Assembly: GCF_036370855.1 (NCBI RefSeq)
Contig: NC_088098.1
Location: 34,847,981 to 34,911,980 of the forward strand
Source of the DNA: Dromaius novaehollandiae
Lineage: Eukaryota > Chordata > Aves > Casuariiformes > Dromaiidae
DNA length: 64,000 nt
Direction of reading: 5' to 3'
The position numbers and the translations under genes are program-made. Shown here in pieces: positions 53,201 through 63,019 of this stretch. Below the pieces are notes generated by a model. The model made no database searches. It saw nothing but the letters and a program-made list of their open reading frames with translations, and was not told the DNA's origin. How positions within the stretch are numbered: the first letter of the stretch is position 1; each line of letters opens with the position of its first letter.

Positions 53201-56200
53201 AAAATGTGTTTGGATAAAGGTGATCAGTGTCTGTTCATCATACAGGGTCATTTGCACCTATTAGCAAAGCATTATTGAGTGAAGAATATAAAGGACTTAA
53301 ACGACTCTACAGTTTGATTCTAAGAAATGTGGGAATTCTTGAAAGCTTCATTTTATATAAATTGTATTGCAGAAGCATGTGACTGCAATGTCTTACACTA
53401 TGAGGAATGTCTTACACTATTACTTTCAGTGATCTTTTTAAGACATATTTTCAGAGATATTCTGTTGTTGCTCCTCACAAATACTAATTTGTGTTTTGTT
53501 TAGGTGATACTAGACAGCTCCCCAGCATAGATCCTGGCAACATGCTAGCTGATGTCTTCGAGGGCCTAAAATCCAAAGGGCTATCTGTGGAACTGCGAAC
53601 TAATCACAGAGCTGAATCGCAATTAATTGTAGACAATGCAACGAGGTAGGATTTCCTTATGTGTGCAAGAAGCATTCTTGTAGCTGTTCTGGTCCTTTAT
53701 CTGCAAAATAGTAGTGCATCAAGGTTTAACTTTCTAGTACTTTCTGTTGCACGTTCTTGCTCAAAACTGATAGCACTGATTTAGGGAAAAAAAAATTTTG
53801 CCTGGAATATTTGTATTGGAGAATACCTTTAAGAAGTCCTGAAATGTGGTGGAATAGTCTCGAATCTTATGTGGGGTATTTTTCAAAATAAGCCCTTCAC
53901 TATCAAATACGTTTAGTTGTGGCCAAGTGAATTGTGTTTTCTAATTGCCAGTATCTGTTTCAGTGGGGATAGTTGGACCACTTCCAAGAGTAAGAGTTAA
54001 CCAGGTTAAGGTTAGTGAATCATTAAACACATGAATTGTTAAGATGTTCTAAGTCATGAATCCTTCAGGTTTTGATAGTGAAATTTTGCATACATGAGAT
54101 CAGCTTGCGGAGTGAGGGCTTTGTGTCTTATTGGTGCTCAGCTGCTGTGCAGAACCTGACTGCATGCACAAAACGCTTTAGGTATTCTGAAATTATTTAT
54201 AATGGCTTCTCTATGGAAAGCTTTTAAGAAATGGCTGATAAATGTGACAGCTGCTAAAACAGGCTAAATTACATCCAGTGTTTGGATGTGAAAGGCCATA
54301 AAATGATAGTTTCTCTCTTTTTATTTTTTCTGACATTAATACCTAGAACCTCTAAATGTTCCCAGTACTTGCACTACTTTCTGTATAGAAGTAAACCAGT
54401 ACGCATGTTCCTTATAAAACATGAAACAGCAAAGTCTAGGTTTGAGTGCTCAGGATCTTTTGGTGTCAGTGGAAGTTTTAGGATAATCTGAATCTTTGCA
54501 AGATGTCCAGAATTACAATCAATATTTTACAGACCCCTTTCCCCTCCCACTCCCCTCCTGTTTTTGGCAGCACGCTTCTGTGTTACTCCAGACTCCTCCC
54601 ATGAGGAGGACTTGTATTGATAATACTAAATATCTACTGTAGTATTGAAAGGTTTGGATAATAAATTACCATTTTTTTCCATGTGAATTTAAGTTATGCT
54701 TAGGAAAAGGATTTTCAGCGTATATATTTTACAATAGATGAGCAAACACTTGTAAATGATAAAATTCAGGCTGATGCAGAGGGTACACTGGAATTCTTTA
54801 ACTGGAAATCATTTTTCCTTTCTGTTTTCCCTCCGCTCCTGTTGTCAAGAATCTCTCATCGGAGGCTTCCTGAATTTGATGAGGTGCTAAAAGTTTCTGC
54901 TTGGAATGAAGAACTGACAATGCCAAGCCCTGAGAAGAAATTCATTTTTATTGCTTTGCCTTCTGGTGGGGGCTGTGACAGTATGTGTGTATATTCAGTT
55001 TGTGATCTTGACTTCCCCTTTTTAAAACATACACTGTTTGGCTGGAATGAACAATTTTGAAACGTTTTAGTCAGTTGTTTGGTTTAAAAATAAATATTAG
55101 ATTCATAGTTTACCTATTGCTTCATGTGAGTGGACACCGCAGAACCTGTAAGGGCAGAGGATACTCTGTAGGGTTCCAGCTTTGAAATGGGAGTGTTAAA
55201 GCTTAGACCAGTGTCATTGAATATGATCATCTTAAAGGATCCTTAAATTTAATCTTTAAAGGATTAAATTTTCCAGAGGTGAGAGATTTTGGGTAACAGC
55301 AACTGTTACAGGGTGGTGTTAGGACAGGAGCATGCTCTCAACTCTGGAATCGAATCAAGAATATGGAAACAGAGAAAGGCTATTGCAAGAGGGGACACCA
55401 ATATTTCTTCCGAAGTGTTTTGGATTTGGCATTAGTCTTTTGACCATTATTGGATAGGTGCCTCCACTTTATATGCATTGAAAATGCATATATGCATTGA
55501 AGTGTAATGTAGAAAAAATAAGCATGAATATTAGGACTTCACCTTACTTAACTTATTCAGCAAACAGACTACTTAAAATCAATATCTTCTGCAAAATCTA
55601 AATGTATAGTTCCATGGCTTAAAAATGCTTCTTTAAAGTGCTGTATCAAAACACTGTTTTGCATGAAGTACATTCTAGTCAGCTGTTTAATAAAAAGAAA
55701 TAAGAATTTCTGTCTTCCATATCACTTCTATCTTCCCAGATTTTAATTGTGGGATAGCTGCTTGATGCTTTTGGGGGGAAGTATTTGTGTGATTTGGGGT
55801 TTTTTGTTTTTTTTTTTGTTTCTTTTAAACAAGTTGAAATGGCATTGAAGCAAGAAATAAGCTAGGGCAATTTCATACTGAATTATCTTTTTCTCTCTTA
55901 AGTTGTTTGTTCTGCATATTTTTATACCTTATCTTTTATGTCTTCTAAATCAGATTTGCAGGCTGCCATAAAGACTTTACTTAAAAAAGGACCAGGATTG
56001 CAGGATGCCAGACAATCACAGTTCATTGCTTTTAGAAGGTAACATAGCATGTAGGCAGACATTGAAAAAATCCTTGCTAGCAGCCATGATTTAAAAACGT
56101 CTGGATGCATTGAGTTGGAGAGACTAGTGGCAATATCGTTAAAAATGCTACAGGGGAAAACAGGCCTGTGTCTTTTCCTATGCCTTCTGTTTACCCCCTG

Positions 56201-59200
56201 TTTCTCCATGGAGAGTAACTTCATTTTTCTATAAGCATAGTATTATTTTGCACCATGATTTTTACCTTTGTATTCATGTTCATCTGTATTGTTTGTATTA
56301 AGGAAACAAAGGATAGACATAAGCAGTCTGTCTTTGTACTGGATTCCTCAAGAGCCTGTGCTGTGGTGTTTGCTAACAGTGCAGAGTTCTTTGGAAGGGA
56401 AAGATGAGGACTTGACTGCTCGGGGGAACCCACAAAATACAAAGTAATGCACCTTAACCCCATGAGAGATTTGAGATGAGATTATGTGGTCAGTATTCAA
56501 ATATTCAGTATTCCCCACCCTGGAAGGGGAGAATTCCAGGGTGCCTGGTGGGAGCATACAACCTGCTGTCTGTGCATATGTCAGCAGAGCAGGTGGATGT
56601 TCATCAGTGACAGAAGATACTTGCATTTTGATCATCTGATGAGGGCCAGGTTTAGTCGTATAATCTGATGTGCATTAGTGCTCCTGTTAGTGGCGATGTC
56701 TACATCCTGGATATTTGGATTCATTTAAATTGCATAATTTCATATATTCATTTAAGAAGGAAGAGGTGAGATGTATGGCTCTAACAGACTTCCAAGAAGG
56801 GCAGGAAATGTTGATTATCACTGATAATGTGAACTGTTGCAGGAGCATAAATAGCATGGGAGGTCTCTCAGAAATGCTGAAAGTATTGATAGTACTAGAG
56901 TCCATAGTGTTACACTTTCACTGAAAAGGGTACTGAAAAGAAGAAAAACTGTTTGCTTTTATTTGTGAAGAACCTTTTCTTAACAATTAAAAACCCACTA
57001 TATGTGGGCTACTAGTGTGCGAATAAACTGATGTATAAATTTTAGCAAGTTCATCTGTTTGTTGTGAACACTGAGTAACTCTGGAGTCAGTTTAATTTCT
57101 CCAGTCTGCTTGCAGGTACTATACTGTTATTTATACTTTCCATTTAAGATTTTTCTGTGGTATATTTACAGGTACTTTTTTTTTTTAAGCTAATTTATCT
57201 GGCTAAATTTAATCTGGCTAATCTAGGTATGCATCAGAAACCTCCTTGCCTCACTTTCTACAATATTTAAACAAAACTGTTGCTTTACTGCTGTCTTTTA
57301 AACTCCGAATCCAAAAATTGTTTTTAATTATTGATGGAAGATCATCATAACTAAAAGATGCTTTTTCCATTACTTCTTAATTAATCCAAATCTGACATTG
57401 CTTGTAATTGTTTTATGTCTTGTTTTCTTTAAGTGCATCATGATTTTTTTTTTTTGTTCATATCTTGTTCATATTTTGTGTGTTTTAGGCAAGATTGTGA
57501 TCTAATAAATGAACTTTGTTGCCGGCACTATTCAAACCATTTAACCAGGTAAGCCAGTATTTTGCAGTTTTTTCCTTTACCAGTCTCTCTTGGTTTTTGA
57601 AAATGTCATAGAATAGGCCAGCAACCTAAAATAAAATTGTAGAACTGGTTTTAGAGTTTCATGTAGATCCGATTATGTTATGGGTCATTTTTACTATAAG
57701 GAATCTCTCTTTGGTGGGTCCTTTAGTTTCAGCCTGGACTGTGAACAAAATATTATAAACTAACTGCATTTAATTTAAATTACTTGTCAATATATGAATT
57801 TCAAGTTTCTGAGTTATTGCTGGGTATTCAAAGTTGACATTAAAGCCACTTGGAAAAAAAACAAGGTTAATTGTTCTTCCTACTATATGATTTCTGATTA
57901 GATTCTTAAGTATTTTTGGAAGCAGCATTTCAGTATTGCTTTGTATTATTGTTTTTTACCAAAAAGTTTTACAAAACTTAGACAAACACCTTTTAAATTT
58001 AAAAGTTGTCTTAAGTGTTTTGAATATTTTTAAGGTTTTTAATCTGGTCCAAGTATACTGGATTCATTCAGTGGAAGGAGAAGAAATACTGAATAATTAT
58101 ACAATGCACGCTTTGTATCCATTTCTCTCTCTCTTTTTTTTTCCCCTGACCTAGAGACCATAAAAGACGGCTTGTATTTCAAACTGATGACAAGATTTGC
58201 TGCATGCGAAATATCTATCTCAAGGATCTCTTGCCAGGCCCTGGTTTCAGCAAGGATCCTGATCGCCATGAATGCAAAAGTGGAAAACCCCCACTGGCTG
58301 CAGAAGCTACTGAGGAGGGCAAACGACTGTGCAATGGAGATATATTTTTCATAACAGATGTAAGTAGTTGTTGCAGGAACTTGCACAAAAAATTAGTGGT
58401 AACTCATTCAATCCTTGCTGAAACCCAAACTAAAAGAATTCACATTTTAAAATCTTAGTTCATAGTAGATGCTTCTGCCAAATAGTTCTGCCAAACTATC
58501 ATGTGAAAGGCAGAAAAGAGAACACAATAGAGAATTGAACAAAAAACATCCCTGAGAGTTCATGTAAAACCTGTTTCAGTTGTCAGTTGGTCTACTCTTG
58601 CTTTGTGCTGTGAATTCTTTTGGTCATAAACTCTCTAAATGCTCAAATTCCAATTGAAATGCAGCATCTTCTGGATATGGGTAAAAATATAGTCTTTAAA
58701 TAAAGAATAAAGCTAATGTGACAGCCAGAGTCCTCCCCTGGCAGACAACTAAGCTGACAAAAACTTAACCAACTCCCAACCCTTCATTTTTCTGTTGGGT
58801 TGATTGAGTTGAATTGACTCAGCAAAGGGTCCAGTGAATACTAAGATTTGTGCTACGCAAGGGGGAAGCACAAAGAGTTGGTGGGAGAGAGCAGACTCTT
58901 CCTCATTTGTAGCAACAAATTGTTAAATGGGCTTTTTTTGTAATATGTCACCTTGCCTGAAGATAATCTGTTTTCTGGGGGTTAAAATGTCATTTTTTAA
59001 CTTTGTAAAGTCAGGTAGGCTGTACTGTGAAACTAGTTTCCTCAAAGCTAGTCAGTGAAAGACAGCAATCTGGGCTTAGCATCTTCTGAAACTATTTCAC
59101 TTAGCTGGCATTGAAGCTATTTTAAATTCAGGGAGAGATGGCATATAGATGCATGTAGATGTATAGACATTGATCAGACAGCTGATACGAGCTTACTGCT

Positions 59201-60455
59201 GTGTTCTTGTTCTGTCTTTAGGATGTAGAAATTAATAAACAACGTTTACTGACCATCAGCAGCACATATGGCTCCACATTCACTGTAGTATATAAGGCAC
59301 TGAAGAAGCTATGTCATATAAAACATGCATGGGCCAGAACTATTCACACATTTCAGGTAGGAAGTGTTATGAGCTGGTAAAACTTTACCCTGACTTTATC
59401 TCGGTAATGCACTGTATTTTCACATGATAGTGTCAGAGGCTCTCTTGAAACTAGAATTCCTTGAATGCGTAACAGAAGACACTTTCCAGAGTGTCCCCAG
59501 TTCTCTCTGATTTCCTTTCTTTTGTAAGCTTTTTTTTATTATTGGAGATTTTAATTTGGTAAGAAGTTCCTACACATATTTCAGGGTTCTGAGGAAAAAA
59601 CTGTCGTCTATGTAGTTGGGAATCCAGGCCGTCAGCACTGGCAGCATGTATACACGGCTGTGACCAGAGGACGCTGCCGAGTCTATGTTATAGCTGAAGA
59701 GATGCACCTCAAGAAAGCAGTCACTAACAAGAACATTCCCAGAAAAACTCGCTTACAAAAATATTTGAGAGAGAGAATCGCAGAAATAAGCAACTGTCCA
59801 AAACAAGCTTCTCCCCTGAAGAAGAGCTGGCAAAATGAAGAACTTGAGGCTCAGTCCGTTTCTGTAACTCAAGATGCTCCTGACCCAACTGAACCTGTAA
59901 CTGACTCAGTTAAACAAGAAGGGTCTGCAGTTCTTAATGAAGAGCAGACCAGTAATTCGCAGCAGATAAGTCCGTATAAAAGACAAAGTCTTATGGCAAA
60001 TTTGGGGGATGTTATGAAAACATCGTTGGTAAGTATCTCTTTACTGAGAAAGCGTAAAACAAATTATTGCACCCTTTTTCAGCAGCACAAGTGGCCTGGA
60101 TACTATTATGTGTTGGATTTTTTTTTATGTAATAATTTTTAAGGTTTTAGTAAGCTGACCAGGTAATCTGTAAAGCAATCAAGTTTGGCAGATGTCTTCC
60201 CAGGGTAATATATGGCTAATAGGGGAAAAAAATAAATTATAATGCCAGTAGCAGTAAACTTATACATCTTGTGACTAATTGCAGTGGTCTGTTGACTAGC
60301 TTAGACTACATTAGCTTGGTCTTTGTGCACAGAACTTTGATAACACTTCTGTTTTGTTTTGACAGACAAATGAATGGGACTCCCCACTCGGGTCTTCCAA
60401 ACTCAAGAATCTAACTTTGGAACATGTAACTCCTAGGAAGCTTTTCAAAAGCTAA
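44081..60455 (+). CDS. HELB: HELB, DNA helicase B (13 coding exons, complete)
   Basis: Superfamily 1B 5'-3' DNA helicase that binds RPA on single-stranded DNA; in mammals it helps restart stressed replication and limits end resection in the nucleus. Joined exons give 1,050 residues against about 1,087 in human. Order: a short acidic N-terminus with poly-Glu (about 30-44); a conserved N-terminal region (72-272); Walker A GKGGCGKS at 476-483; an acidic RPA70-binding segment at 499-510 (E499, D506, D510 kept); motif Ia TAPTGRA at 540; Walker B VVDE ending at 592; GDTRQLP at 621; TNHRAE at 653; VYTAVTRGR ending at 903; then a low-complexity tail with CDK sites. The start at 44,081 is chosen because residues 1-21 align with human and share LLPPR. 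All introns are GT-AG with consistent phase. The exon 2/3 junction is the one doubtful point. Seen directly: exons and motifs. Function is inferred from the family. Confidence 0.95.
44170..44212 (+). repeat. HELB: (GAA/GAG)n tract coding poly-glutamate in HELB
   Basis: A near-pure purine triplet run inside exon 1 codes about 14 glutamates broken by single glycines. It overlays the acidic EEDDD-type stretch of the human N-terminus. It is a likely length-polymorphic site. Confidence 0.85.
44630..44661 (+). repeat. (CCCTT)n pyrimidine tract
   Basis: Imperfect pentamer repeat of CCCTT at the start of HELB intron 1, just past the CpG-rich zone. Confidence 0.8.
44800..44950. repeat. AT-rich low-complexity tract in HELB intron 1
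   Basis: About 150 bp of nearly pure A and T with repeated ATATAAATAT and TATATTT words. The rest of the intron (44,662-45,800) shows nothing else recognisable. Confidence 0.7.
45801..46175 (+). CDS. HELB: HELB exon 2
   Basis: The acceptor is tgaatttcag and the entry phase is 1. The translation contains [16 protein letters not shown] and [10 protein letters not shown], matching human GRFPITGAWWRVKVQV and GFPSYFLQSD. The 3' end is uncertain. Donor T|gtaggt at 46,175 gives the phase needed to join exon 3 directly. A|gtatgt at 46,158 is the stronger donor by sequence but would need a further small exon to restore frame. Confidence 0.85.
48140..48245 (-). mobile_element. MIR-type SINE fragment in HELB intron 2
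   Basis: The plus strand carries ATCCCCATTTTACAGAT, CGCACACAGAGGG, GGGTCATTCAGAAGG and CAGTGGCAGAGCAG in the order and spacing of the antisense MIR core. It is an old amniote SINE copy. The rest of intron 2 (46,176-48,687) shows nothing else. Confidence 0.72.
48688..48914 (+). CDS. HELB: HELB exon 3
   Basis: Acceptor catacag, donor AAG|gtaagt, phase 1 in and 0 out. It contains [16 protein letters not shown], near-identical to human [16 protein letters not shown], and ends PWKLGFSK exactly as the human exon does. Confidence 0.93.
49575..49880 (-). mobile_element. Ancient CR1 fragment in HELB intron 3
   Basis: The blocks AAGCTTTTCCTAATGTCTAG, TTGCAATTTAAAC and GTGTCCAAAATTGGATACA match the layout of antisense old CR1 elements (failure-to-splice-like pyrimidine words, then the AGAACTGGACACAGT region). 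Diverged. Confidence 0.6.
50236..51108 (+). CDS. HELB: HELB exon 4 (Walker A and RPA-binding segment)
   Basis: The largest exon, 291 codons, phase 0 to 0, from acceptor gagaag to donor CAG|gtaagg. It starts ITYKEL (human ITYREW) and includes [18 protein letters not shown] with the ATP-binding Lys482. The acidic RPA70N-binding stretch follows with E499, D506 and D510 retained. Motif Ia [12 protein letters not shown] follows, and the exon ends LHQ. Bases 50,131-50,235 are open in the same frame but unlike human, so they are taken as intron. Confidence 0.95.
51109..52515 (+). other. HELB intron 4
   Basis: Starts with a T-rich tract. No exon or repeat family recognised. Confidence 0.6.
52516..52687 (+). 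CDS. HELB: HELB exon 5 (Walker B)
   Basis: Acceptor ttgtttctag, donor G|gtaagt, phase 0 to 1. It contains [11 protein letters not shown] with the catalytic Asp591 and Glu592, and [13 protein letters not shown] matching human LCEHSKLSKLIIL. Confidence 0.95.
53379..53423. repeat. Imperfect 19-bp direct repeat in HELB intron 5
   Basis: AATGTCTTACACTATGAGG is followed directly by AATGTCTTACACTATTA. A short local duplication. Confidence 0.75.
53504..53645 (+). CDS. HELB: HELB exon 6 (motif III and NHRAE)
   Basis: Acceptor tttgtttag, donor AG|gtagga, phase 1 to 2. It contains [13 protein letters not shown] and [16 protein letters not shown], which are nearly unchanged from human. Confidence 0.95.
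54850..54980 (+). CDS. HELB: HELB exon 7
   Basis: Acceptor tgtcaag, donor A|gtatgt, phase 2 to 1. It codes [14 protein letters not shown] and KKFIFIALP, matching human RISRRQFPKFDAEL and KTFIFVRLP. Confidence 0.92.
55954..56038 (+). CDS. HELB: HELB exon 8
   Basis: Acceptor ctaaatcag, donor AG|gtaaca, phase 1 to 2. It codes AIKTLLKK and QSQFIAFRR (human [17 protein letters not shown]). Confidence 0.93.
56039..57488 (+). other. HELB intron 8
   Basis: AT-rich. No exon or repeat recognised; open frames here are short and featureless. Confidence 0.6.
57489..57548 (+). CDS. HELB: HELB exon 9
   Basis: A 60-bp exon, acceptor gtgttttag, donor AG|gtaagc, phase 2 to 2. It codes [19 protein letters not shown] (human QDCDLINDCCCKHYTGHLT). 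Confidence 0.93.
58155..58359 (+). CDS. HELB: HELB exon 10
   Basis: Acceptor cctgacctag, donor GAT|gtaagt, phase 2 to 0. It codes [17 protein letters not shown] and [13 protein letters not shown], matching the human KDHQSRLVF and RLCNGEIFFIT blocks. The variable loop between them is shorter than in human. Confidence 0.93.
59222..59356 (+). CDS. HELB: HELB exon 11
   Basis: Acceptor tgtctttag, donor CAG|gtagga, phase 0 to 0, 45 codons ending [15 protein letters not shown], identical to human over that stretch. Confidence 0.95.
59585..60028 (+). CDS. HELB: HELB exon 12 (motif VI and regulatory tail)
   Basis: Acceptor atatttcag, donor TTG|gtaagt, 148 codons, phase 0 to 0. It holds [19 protein letters not shown] with Arg901 and Arg903, then [11 protein letters not shown] diverged Ser/Glu-rich tail follows with two full CDK consensus sites, SPLK (Ser949) and SPYK (Ser1002). 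In human this tail holds the CDK2-controlled localisation signal. Confidence 0.95.
60366..60455 (+). CDS. HELB: HELB exon 13 (C-terminus and stop)
   Basis: Acceptor tttgacag, 29 codons and TAA. It ends [12 protein letters not shown] and aligns with human NNLIPRQLFKP; the human protein runs a few residues further. It contains a TPRK CDK consensus and an RKLF cyclin-docking-like motif. Confidence 0.92.
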   Translation, partial: TNEWDSPLGSSKLKNLTLEHVTPRKLFKS

Positions 60456-61420
60456 CAAACAATCAGCTGTCTTCTTAATGAATATACTTGTTTTCTATAG
60501 CTTTAAAATAAGGTTTCTGAAATGGAGAAACTAGATATGCAGAGATTTTCAACAGCTTTCCTATATTTCCATTTTCTTTGAAGGACAGCTTGTTTTAAAG
60601 TGAGCCTTTTATATTTTTAGTGATCTGGTTTTAGTAGAAGATTCATTGGTGTGTTAGTCATCAAAAATCATTCCATTCTTTTATTTTGGCAAAAAATGAA
60701 CTTACAGGCCTATTAGGAGACAAAAAATAGATGGTGTACAAAGGGGACTTCAGTTGTGTCTGATATGGCAGAACTATGGGCTTGAAGCTTGGCCGGATCA
60801 TGAATTTCAATCTTGTTACAACAGAACAAGCAAGTAGCAATCACTGACCTACAAAGAAAAATTTTGCCCTCGGTACCTTAGGAGTTGTAAAACTTGCCAT
60901 TGCTGCTTCTACCCAATGAAGTTTTATGCTGCTAATGATCTTGGTAGCAAAACCAAAATTCCAACTCACAGTTCAAATGATGTACTACTTACAGCCTTTT
61001 TTTTTTTTTTTCCTTCTGTTCTGCATGACTTGATGCATTGTAACTTTCAGGATTAAATAACCTGAATGTCTTACTCAAACTTCAGACCAGCTCTACTAAA
61101 GTTTGAATGGCTTACATTCTCACTCTTTCTCCTGTCATAACAAAATTTTTTTTTGCATACCACAAATGTAGAGATGGTATTTTTTGTTAAAACTGTAATT
61201 CTGTGTGTATGGAAAAAATTTAAAGTAGAAAAATACCACCTCATTGTTAATGTCTTTAAATCACTGTTTATTTCAATTTATACAGTTTTTCCATACAAAT
61301 ATTTGCAACAGTTTGAATTTCAAAAAACATACATAGACGATAAATATCATGCTATTAAAGTATTAAATTTGTACAAAAATACTTTACAGTTTAATACTTA
61401 TTTGTTACAAATAAAAATAC
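60456..61420 (+). other. HELB: Probable HELB 3'UTR and downstream flank
   Basis: AT-rich sequence after the HELB stop. Candidate poly(A) signals are ATTAAA at 61,052 and AATAAA at 61,410; neither can be proven from sequence. A T-run lies at about 60,998-61,012. Open frames here (for example 61,153-61,428) look like chance in AT-rich DNA. Confidence 0.4.
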
Positions 61421-62785
61421 ATATTTAAGTGACTCATGGACATTATTTTTACATGATTCAGCATTGAATGTCATTTCTGGCAGTGCTGAAATATAAATCA
61501 GACGTACTTGTGTGTGCAGGGCAGGTGAGCTTGTTCATATATGGGAAACAGCAATAAGGATACAGTTAGACAGTTTAAATTGACCAGAAAACTCTGTAAG
61601 GTGATTGCTTAGATATGGAGACTCTACAAATGTACAAATCCAGTATCTTTATATTCACCAATAACAATAATTACCATAACAACTTGAATACTGGAATAAA
61701 CCAAAGCAGCTGCTGGTGAGCTTATAAAGCAACTGGCAGTATTTTATTGCTTTGGGGTGTGGGTAGGAGAGAATTTGTGTGATGTGTTTGTAAAACATAT
61801 TTACAATTTTAAATTCTAAAAACGTGTTGCAGGGGGTATGTTTATCATAAAGAAGGCTGAAAACAAAGCTTATTTAAATGGACTTTAGTCCCCTCAAGAA
61901 ATTGTTTGACTTACAAAGAGAGGTCATATGTAACACTGCAAGTTTAGAGTTTTATGGATCATTAAAGAGGTTTTTTATCAATCTTGGATACAGTTAAAAA
62001 AATCTGTTTTCTTTAAAGCCTTTCTAATTTGTCTAAACTCATTTCAGTTTTACTCTTGTTAGTAATCCTTCTTCAGATGTTTTATCCCACTGTCTAAAAA
62101 GTCACTGCTTAAAAAAAAAACCTCATAGGTTGCAAGATGTATCATTAAATATTTCATTGCATAGGGAATAACATATGTTCTAATAAAAATTTACCACAGT
62201 TGGGGAACAATGTTCACCACATACTGTAGCTTCCTATGTGAATTTTGTTAAGATGTCTAAACAGTGCCTGAAGACAATTCCTGCCGGGGGCCTAACGTTC
62301 CCCAGAATTCCAGGTCTGGCCGATTTACAAGAAAACATGGTGCAACATGCTGTTCTCGCTCACCCATCAGCCAGTCATTGGCAGTTAAAAAATGTTTTTA
62401 AAACAATATAACCTGGACACCACTGTTAGGAGAGGTTAATGCCATGCTTTTCCCTCAAAACCACAGCAGCTGTTTGAGGGGAAGGAACATATAAATCATG
62501 TTTAAACATCTCCCTGTTTTCTTATTGGGGGCGGGGGAAGGAGGAGGCCTTTATGGTTTTTTTGTTCACTGTTGCTAGACTGTTTAGAATGGAATGACTT
62601 AGCTGTGAATTAAAAGTCTTTCAAAAGTGACCATGAATTAATATAAGCCTTGAGACGGACAGGCTGATCCTCCTGTGCTTTTTAGTGCCATATGACATCT
62701 GGGCCTCAGTCTCAGAAAAGTCTTAAAGAGATTTAGCACCATAATTGTCTTTCATTACCAAATGTCCCACTGAAATGGTTTTCTG
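61250..62785 (-). other. GRIP1: Probable GRIP1 3'UTR
   Basis: About 1.5 kb downstream of the GRIP1 stop on the minus strand, without other gene content. Minus-strand AATAAA words occur at 61,748-61,743 and 61,272-61,267 and could be poly(A) signals. The extent is inferred. Confidence 0.4.
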
Positions 62786-63019
62786 CTATAATGTATTTGT
62801 AGGATCCCGTGTCTCTGTGTTAACAGCATGTCCAGTCTGTTGAAGGAAGGCATTATTTTGATCGCTCCATTCCCCACTTGCTGAAGTCTGTTGTTCTGAG
62901 CTTCCTTGCTGAGATGCCAGCGGATTTCTGCTAATAACCAGTTCCAGCTTATTGCCAGATTCAGCGATGAGGGGCACAACTAGGCAGCAGTCAAAGTCTC
63001 TGGTACGAACATGGTTTAC
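62786..63019 (-). CDS. GRIP1: GRIP1 last coding exon (end of PDZ7 and C-terminus), partial gene
   Basis: GRIP1 is a seven-PDZ scaffold that binds AMPA-receptor subunits and trafficking partners in neurons. On the minus strand an acceptor ctgccag at 63,028-63,020 opens an exon of 77 codons plus stop. It begins [20 protein letters not shown], which matches the last part of human PDZ7 almost residue for residue. It continues with [11 protein letters not shown] and ends ETRDPTNTL (human ETREPTNTL). The middle, around [12 protein letters not shown], is diverged as expected of a linker. The exon enters in phase 0. The preceding exon was not found before the right edge, so the gene continues beyond the window. 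It runs toward HELB (convergent), as on human chromosome 12. Confidence 0.93.
   Translation of the reverse strand, partial: VNHVRTRDFDCCLVVPLIAESGNKLELVISRNPLASQQGSSEQQTSASGEWSDQNNAFLQQTGHAVNTETRDPTNTL

Noticed and set aside
61153..61428. 91-codon frame after HELB
   Set aside because: AT-rich 3' flank, Phe/Tyr/Lys-rich, no homology.
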